Of a stretch of 64,000 nucleotides of DNA, positions 57,150 to 64,000 are shown piece by piece (position 1 is the stretch's first letter; every line of letters begins with the position of its first letter). The translations under genes were made by a program, and so were the position numbers. The notes beneath the pieces are model-generated. The model worked only from the letters and a program-made list of their open reading frames with translations, had not been told where the DNA came from and ran no database searches. This DNA comes from Deuterostichococcus epilithicus (Eukaryota > Chlorophyta > Trebouxiophyceae > Prasiolales > Stichococcaceae), in the NCBI GenBank assembly GCA_033439295.1, contig JAVTLE010000005.1, forward strand, positions 3,026,501 through 3,090,500, read 5' to 3'.

Positions 57150-60100
57150 ATGCCGTCCCTCTCCGCGGCTGCAGAAACTTACCCTAATGCTGGGGACGAG
57201 TCGGCTGCTGCTCAGCCGCTGCAGCCGGTCAACGGGCCGGCCGAAGGGCTCTGGCGCGCCAAAAGCTTTGCTACCGCGGATTCCTACACGCACAGGCTCG
57301 CAGAATCTGCTGTACAGGAGCTGGAGGCTGCAGTGGCTGCGGCCGTCAGCCGCTTTGACAGGTGCCGAACGCACGACCACACGAACACACGTGGACACCT
57401 TTTACAAGTGCACCTGGCGCTTGGACCAGCTAGCATGCTGGTTTTGAAACACCTGGAAGACCCTTCGAAAATGCTTGAGGCGCTGCTGCGCCAGGTGCTG
57501 TTGGTGAACCTCCTTGTCTGGGATCCACTGTGATTTTTATGCATCTCCACACCGGAAACAGCATCCGCCAGAGACGGATGACATTACACTGTCGCATCGC
57601 TTGACAAGCACCTCAGGAGAGAGCTGCATGCTGTCAACCCGCCGTGATCTGCAGCGTGGTGCTTGTCCGTACGCAAGCTCTCGCACCCTCCGCATATATT
57701 TTCACTCAACAAATTGCCCTGGATACGGCCACGGATACCGCCAATTGTATTCGTTCTGCACGACGTTCGATAAAAGTGCGCTGACGCCGCCGCTGGCGCG
57801 GCCTCAGCGCCGCTGCCGCCGCCAATGCGGCCGCCGCTTAGACTTCCGTTTGACTTCGCTACGCTGCGCACCGCTGCCCCTTGATTAGCGGATAATGCCC
57901 CTGGAACAACGAGATGTCTCCTGTCGGATGCTGTGCAGGATCGAGGACATAAGCAAGGATGATTTTCAGCTGCCAACACTGGCGCCGAAGCTTGCCGAGA
58001 TGCAAAAGGATGTTGTTTTTGGCAAAGGTTTTGCTTTGCTGAAGGGGCTGCCGACCCACAAGTGGACCACCAGGTGCGTCTGAGCTGCACGCTCGTTCAG
58101 CTCAGGTCCCACCATTCCTTGCGCGTTGGCAGCACGTAGCGCCGCTATCAAAGCAGTACTGACTTATTAGCAACGCCCTCCTGTTCCATGATAACTACAG
58201 GGAGTGTGCCGTCGCCTACTGGCTCATCTCCTTGCACATCGGTCGGCCGCTGCCGCAGAACAAGCACGGCCACCTGCTGGGCCACGTCAAGGACCACGGC
58301 GGGTGCGCGCCATTGCCACTTGAAAAACCAATATGCCGCCGGCATCGTTGCGTGCTGCAGCTGCCGGCTCGCGGCGCCGCCTTACTTACTTACTCCTCTT
58401 TGTACCTTGTGAAACAGGGATCCGAATGATCCCAAGACGCGCATCTACGCCACGTCCCTGGCGCAGCCCTATCACGTGGACCGAGCGGCAGACGTCGTCG
58501 GGCTGCTGTGCCTGCAAACCGCCAAGGAGGGAGGTGAGCACCAAATCACGACAATTTTGCAGCAAGTCTGATTTCAAAGACAAACATGCTGTACAGCAAA
58601 TGCCGCAGAAGTCGTTGTTGAGGCATGCAGTTTGGTCCAGTCAAGTCAAGTAGGCAACTCGACACAGTCTGACCTTCAGCCCTCCTGCTGCGGTTCGCCA
58701 GGGTTCAGCAGCTGGAGCAGCTCGTTGTCGGTCTACAACGAAGTCCTGCGGCGGCGCCACGACCTGGCCCAGGCATGACTCTCAACCTGGCTGCAACGTG
58801 TCCTCATCTTAATATGGCCAGTCTCTCACGCAGCCAAAGCATATGCCTCATGATTTGTAGCCAGCAGTTGTCACGCATGCCTCATCACCGTTGTGCGGAT
58901 TGACGGCCCAGAAAGGAGTGCTACCCAGCAGGCAGTGTGGACGCTTATCTGTCCCGGACAAATTTGTGCCCGGTGTACAAAATAAGACTCAGAGGTCGAC
59001 GCAGTCTACCAATCAGACTGGAAAAAAAATCTGCAGGTGCTGGCAACGCCGTTCTATCTGGATCGCAAGGGCGAGGTGCCGGCGGGAAAGCAGGAGACAT
59101 ACCAGTCGCCAGTGTTCACGTTCTCCAGCGATGGCCAGCTGTCCGTCAACTACTCGCGGCCGTTTCTGGAGACCGCCTCGCGGCACTCCGGCATCCCTGA
59201 GTGGACGCCGGAGCAGGTAAGGCCCTAGTCTGCAGCTCTACAGCAGCGAACAATTTTTTTGTCTGCTTGCAAGCACCGCGCGCCTGACTCCTGCCGTCTC
59301 GTTACTAGAGCGGTCTGCAGGGCTCGTGGTACTACAGCAACAGCAGCCCTGCATGCATGCTGTGCCACCTCCTGAAGCAGGTGTGCTGCACCGTTGACCT
59401 GGCATGCTGGAATCATGTCGCTGCCGGCGCTGCAGTGTCAGTGGTGATCTATGTGGACCCACCACAGAGGGAGGCGCTGGACCTCGTCGAGGAGGTCGCT
59501 GGCAGCCCAGAGCTCGCATTGCACTACAACCTGGAGCCAGGTCCGTCAGCATTCGAGATCTTAAAAGCAGCCATGGCATGACACAAGCCCATGCTGCTTT
59601 CGCAAAGTTTGAGCGGCTGGCGGCGCAGGCAACCGCGCCTGGCAGTCGGCCATTTGTGTCAAACCTGCTGCACATCCTTCTGCGGTGGTCGCACCCCAGC
59701 AGCATGGCTGCCACGGGTTTGTTGACGTTCACATGTGCACACCATTTGCACCGCTGCTGGCAATCTGGATCTGCGTGCTGACCGCAGGCGACATCCAACT
59801 GATCAACAATCACACCATCCTGCACGCGCGCACCGCCTTCCGCGACTGGGGCGACGACCCCTCCAAGCGGCGCCACCTGTTCCGCATCTGGCTGTGCCCG
59901 CCTGTGGGTCGACCGCTGGCGCCAGAATGGGCGGAGCAGGCGAGTTGACTGATGAAGTCTCTCTGCCATCTCATGCTGGCACGAGTCACGAGGGGTGGCA
60001 TTGCTCTGCTTGATTCCACAATCTCGCAAGTCTTGCATTGCAATCTGGCTTTGGTGGCAGCGTGCGCATGGTGCATCTCTGGCACAGCGCTCTGACCCGC

Positions 60101-60331
60101 TCCATCCCGTGCTTGATCGTACCAAGTTGGACTGTAACCCAGCGAGGTAAAGGCGCTGTCTCCATTGTGCACAGCACAATCATCATGCGAGCATGCGTGG
60201 ATCCTCCATGGAATCAATCTGAACACTGCTGTTGGAAGTTGCTGCAGTATGGCAGCACGGAGATCGGGAACCGCGGCGGCATCAGAGTGCCCGGGGTGAC
60301 GCCGTGGGTGGACTTACGCGGCGACCGCTGA
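57150..60331 (+). CDS. TauD/TfdA-family Fe(II)/2-oxoglutarate dioxygenase
   Basis: Non-heme iron oxygenase family; members hydroxylate small substrates such as taurine or aryloxyalkanoates. Exon 1 57150-57361 starts MPSLSAAAETYPNAGDESAA and includes GLWRAKSFATADSYTHRL. The codon AG|G joins it to exon 2 at 57939 (IEDISKDDFQLPTLAPKL...GKGFALLKGLPTHKWTT). Exon 3 from 58201 gives ECAVAYWLISLHIGRPLPQN. Later exons: DPNDPKTRIYATSLAQ then YHVDRAADVVGLLC (HxD iron ligands) near 58480; WSSSLSVYNEVLRRRHDL near 58740; 59037-59216; about 59455-59540; 59788-59940 (INNHTILHARTAFRDW and RRHLFRIWL with the distal His and the oxoglutarate-binding Arg). A final exon 60248-60331 (YGSTEIGNRGGIRVPGV) matches the usual C-terminal end and requires a GC-AG intron. 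No targeting peptide is obvious. The closest relatives I know are bacterial and fungal; the substrate is unknown. Sharing an upstream region with a sulfate transporter makes a sulfonate substrate tempting but unproven. Confidence 0.87.
59941..60247 (+). other. Candidate GC-AG intron
   Basis: The exon ends GAGCAG|GCGAGT, close to the GC-donor consensus, and the next starts after TTGCTGCAG at 60248, phase 0. Without this intron the frame stops at 59948 and the conserved YGSTEIGNRGGI ending is lost. Confidence 0.65.
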
Positions 60332-60345
60332 AACGATGATTGGCT

Positions 60346-63300
60346 CTATACCATCTTGATCTTTTTGCGCAGCTCACAGCGGCAGGTGCGCTGCGCAGGA
60401 GGGAACTGCATGAAGGCAGTTAGAGATTAGGCTCAACTGCTCACGATGGCAATATCTCCAGCCGGATTTTGTTTGCCTGCCAGGCATGTGGAACGAAACA
60501 TGGACCTACGTGGACATGATGTGGGTGAACTGGGCACCGTCTTGCGACAGCAATGCTGGAGGATACTCTTTCAAATGCTTGATCGGCGCCAGACAGGAGC
60601 ATCGCAAACCTCTTCTCAATCTCCACATAACAATCAGTATTAGCGACGCTTCGGCCAAGGCCGTTCAAACTTGAGGACTCTCGCCTCCCTGTCTCCAGGC
60701 TTCCTGCCGTACATCACTAGCACAATACTTCTTCCCGGGCTTCCCCTCTACAGCTCCCATGTCTCCTGCAGGGTGCATGGCCAGCCTTTTCGTTCGGGCG
60801 GTACAAGATGTACACACTCCAGCGGTTGCCAAATGCCCAAGGGCGGCACGTCCAGCCGCCGAGCTGCACACTGTGCACAGCGTAGCGCCAGGCCGACTGC
60901 CACGACTGGAGACTGACGCATGCACGACTTGCGGCACCACAGCCAGCTTCTTGGCACGGTGCAAGCAGGCGCGCCAGGGCGGCTTGCAGAGAGGCCTACG
61001 CATTGACCGATCAAGTCGGAAACAGGTACCTGGTGAAAGTGGAGGCAGGGTGCGCCCCTGGCGCGCTTGTCATTTACGTCGGCCGCCAGGTGCTTCACAC
61101 TCTTGACCATGCCCTGCGGCCCTGCACAGTTCATGGAGATGGAGTCAGTACAGACGGCGGAGCGCTATTATCGCCATGGGGCGCAGCGGCGCTGAAGTTC
61201 TAAGAGGGTTGCAACAGACGCTGTGGTTCCCGGCCTGCCGCTGCGTGGGCTGTGGGTCGGGGGTTTGGAAAGGTCCGTAAAGAGGTCCTGGTCTGCAGCT
61301 GCTGCCGCGCATCATGTTCAACTATCCCGTGCGTCGGAACGTAGAAGGCAAGCAGCCCACCCGCGACGTAGACGCCGACCTCGCCGCTGCCGATGTCGGC
61401 GGCCTCGGCGGTGGCCTCTGCCAGGATGGCCCGGACGTCGGGTCGATGCGGCACGATGTCCAGCATGCAGCCCGCGTCCGGCAGGCCCACGCGGCCACCG
61501 ATCTGTGCAAGACGCAATAAAACTTCTTGCTGACCCTGTGGGTCAAGCCTGTGGGTTTCAGACGTTGTGAGGGCGCAACTGCAGCCTTGGTCCCTGAAAT
61601 TGGTGCGCAAGGGGAGCTGCGAAGCTTCTGCCAGCGTCAGTGTCCTTCACAAAGCTTCCAGGCGAGCCATTGACAGCACAGATGCATCAACGAGCTGTCG
61701 GCTGAACTGACGTTGCTTCTGGTGGTGGACTTGCAGGCCATGAAATGTTTCCGGAAGATGCGATGCAGTGCAGCGCACCAGGGAGGATGCGTAGCGGGTG
61801 GTGGGCTGGACGTCCATGTGCGTGAAGTGGCTGCTGCCGAACTTGCGCATTGCAGCGGCCGCCTCCTCCGGCGACAGCGGCGCCTCGACCTCGACGCCTG
61901 CCGGGCGCCCCTTGCGGGCGTCCCTTGCCGCCTTGAAGTACCTGCACGGACAGCACGCCCAGTCATCCTCGGAACCAAGAGAGCATGGGGCCTGTAGCCG
62001 TGTGTGTTGGCGTTCATTAGGCCAGACATTTGGCCAGAAATTGCTGCCATCAGGCGCCACTGCTTCCTCCTGTCACAGTCATCGCCACCCAGTACGATAT
62101 TGCAAGGCATCTCCACACAGGCCCCGATATGAAGGCGTGATCGTTGGGGGCCTCACCGCCACGCTGCCCAGGTGTGGATGGCAAAGACGGGCAGACCAAT
62201 GGCGCCGATGAAAGCCGCAAAGATGGATAAGAACCCGTTCTGCAAGCGCAGGAACATCCGCGGAAGTTCAGGCGTAGGGCGCAGACGTGCATGTGAGGCA
62301 GTGGTCAGCGCCCAACTCGATTGCCAGCCAGGTACTGCAAGAGACCACAGCGTCGCAGGATGGAACGTCCGTGCTTCGCACTGCCCGCCGCAGACGAGCA
62401 ACCACAGCAGCGCGGCATGCCGCAGAGCACTGAGACCAGCTAACGCGAAGCACAGCTCCTTCCCGCACGTTGTAGTTGAAGAAGGTCTTCGTCTTCTTGT
62501 CGAAGCGGCCGGTGGCCTGGCCCTCTCCATTGTACACCGATGACAGCGCGACGCAGCAGAAGCCGCCGATGTGAGCCAGCAGGATGGCGGCAATCATCTG
62601 CCACACCGACCCCACTTTCGGCTGCACCGGCCTGCGCGCGGCGGCATATGAGTTGGCACATGCTTCACACAGCGCTGCACCTTGGGCGAGTCGCATGAGG
62701 TCGCCAACCAGTTCGTGCAGCGGACCGGAGCGTCTCCCAGTGCACACACACAATGGAACACTTTGTCGCTCCTATATTCCGCACACAGACGGCAACGAAG
62801 CCGCGACGCACGCATCAAGGAAGCAGTTGTTGGACAAATCACCACTGCGTTAGGAGGGAGAGGCAGATCTGGCAGCACCTGAACCGTCCCTTCCTTCGAA
62901 GGCAGCGCCAGCTCAAGCTGCATGGACGGCTCTGCCTCGCCGGCTTGCCGACACACACAGACGAGACACATAACGAGAGCCTGGGCGCGCCTGGCCAGGG
63001 AGAAGCCGAGGGGCGAGGCCCAGGGGAAGCGCAGGGCGTCCAGTCCCAGGGGGCAGCCGCCGCCACCGCCAGCCAGCTTCATGTCGTCGCCGCTGCTCGT
63101 CTGGGAGGCCGAGTCCGAGGTGTCGCTGCCCGCCAGCTTGTGGTTGATGGCGGCCGGCAGGTGCTGCGGCAGGACGAGAACGGGTCCGTGACGATTTAAG
63201 ACTGCAGGGGTGTGGGACGCCTGCTTGCTTTGGCGCAAAAGCCAAGTCATACACAAAAGCAAGCACGGAAGCGCCAGCAGTCACTGCCCTTGCAGTCTGC

Positions 63301-64000
63301 TCACGGGTCCTGGGCGCCTTGCACGAGCCACCCGGCAGGCGGAAGCCTGCTGTGCCAAGCGTGCCGACTTGCTTGATAGCTGCGTCAAAGCCCTGGGCAC
63401 ACCTTTACGGAGGAGGCGCGCTCCATGTGGGCGCCGGTGTAGTGCAGGCCCACGCTCAGCCAGCCGTCCTTCTCACTGCGCAATGTGAAACTGCCAAGTT
63501 CAGCAGAAGTTGAAGGCCCATGAGGAGATTGCTGCCCGTGATCAGCAGCTCGGCAGTGCTGCCGGCACTCGAGGAGAGCAGATTTTCGGGGCAGCGCTGA
63601 CAGGGCGGCACAAGCCTCCAGCCAGAGGCCTCCGACGCCGAAGCGTCGATGCGCCGTCCACGATATGGGCCGACCAGGCGACAGCCCACCTGGCGGCGGC
63701 CAGCACGGACTCGTCGAGGATGGTGAACTCGGCCTTGTGGCGCGCCGCCCACACCATGATGACGCGCTTGGGGCCGGCCGACGCCGCCTTGGCGTCCTTG
63801 TCGCCGCGGCGCGCCTCGATCAGGCCCCGCAGCATGGACAGCACAGGCGAGATCTGCGGGTGGTAGAGAGTGGTCTCTCAGGACTGCTCTGTGGAAGGGG
63901 CCCCAGCGCTGCCGAGAGGGTCGGCAGTGGCTGCTTGAGAGTGGCGCTGCCCACAGGCCAGCGCAGCAGGACACCAGAACAGCAAGCGCGTTCAATTGCA
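60346..64000 (-). CDS. FRO-type ferric-chelate reductase, C-terminal part
   Basis: NADPH-binding half of a plasma-membrane ferric reductase (plant FRO/NADPH oxidase superfamily). The 5' part with the heme and FAD domains lies beyond 64000. First exon in the window, about 63850-63696: ISPVLSMLRGLIEARRG (the G-I-[ST]-P motif), KRVIMVWAARHKAEFTIL. Then EKDGWLSVGLHYTGAHM (63480-63397), a Ser/Gly-rich loop (63180-62880), and two membrane spans inserted in the NADPH domain: MIAAILLAHIGGFCCVAL near 62590-62540 and GFLSIFAAFIGAIGLPVFAI near 62235-62170. Plant FRO proteins have the same insertion. The second half follows: RPDVRAILAEATAEAADIG, EVGVYVAG, GPQGMVKSVKHLAADVN and LHFHQ at about 61019. The last exon to 60346 (ending KKIKMV, TAG) is tentative; Cys-Gly-Pro near the end is split by an intron. 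Confidence 0.8.

Noticed and set aside
1-64000. Mobile elements, virus-like elements, CRISPR arrays, tRNA and rRNA genes
   Set aside because: I looked for terminal repeats, reverse transcriptase or transposase motifs, regularly spaced repeats and tRNA-like cloverleaf boxes and saw none that would stand up.

Overview
The window looks like nuclear DNA of a green alga, most likely a trebouxiophyte or other core chlorophyte. The evidence is high GC content, genes split into many short exons (about 60-250 bp) with GTGCG/GTGAG-type donors, Ala/Gly/Gln-rich low-complexity protein stretches, TGTAA-like polyadenylation motifs, and a plant-type repertoire (CYP37-type lumenal cyclophilin, FRO-type ferric reductase, SULTR-type sulfate transporter, type II NADH dehydrogenase). 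No bacterial operon, phage, virus-like element, CRISPR array, rRNA or tRNA was recognised. Single ambiguous bases lie at 14286 and 46733, so small indels in the assembly are plausible.

Layout. 1-6926 (+): SUV3-type organellar RNA helicase, 5' end probably just outside the window. 7452-16257 (+): multi-BRCT protein of the TopBP1/Dpb11 type. 16574-17848 (+): small plastid-type PDZ protein. 18532-22998 (-): armadillo-repeat protein with two apparent reading-frame breaks. 24271-28012 (-): thylakoid-lumen cyclophilin CYP37. 28247-28577 (-): 71-residue single-span membrane protein. 29149-31388 (+): AKAP7/LigT-like 2H phosphoesterase. About 31980-37588 (-): large P-loop NTPase of uncertain family. 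38835-43462 (-): secretory GT-B-like glycosyltransferase. 44045-49202 (+): mitochondrial type II NADH dehydrogenase. 49912-56056 (-): SulP/SULTR sulfate transporter with STAS domain. 57150-60331 (+): TauD/TfdA-type Fe(II)/2-oxoglutarate dioxygenase. 60346-64000 (-): C-terminal half of a FRO-type ferric-chelate reductase, continuing beyond the window.

The genes do not form one pathway. There are three clear divergent pairs sharing upstream regions (28578-29148, 43463-44044, 56057-57149) and two convergent pairs (NADH dehydrogenase/sulfate transporter; dioxygenase/ferric reductase, the latter only about 15 bp apart).

The most unusual signal is structural. At least ten exon edges in five genes have a diverged second copy, still carrying the splice site, in the adjoining intron. 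Copies of exon starts lie upstream of the true exon and copies of exon ends lie downstream. Several are spaced 116-118 bp from the original. This looks like recurrent short tandem duplication across exon-intron boundaries. Three candidate GC-AG introns, a (CAG)15 tract inside one of them, and the unfamiliar NTPase gene are the other points of interest.
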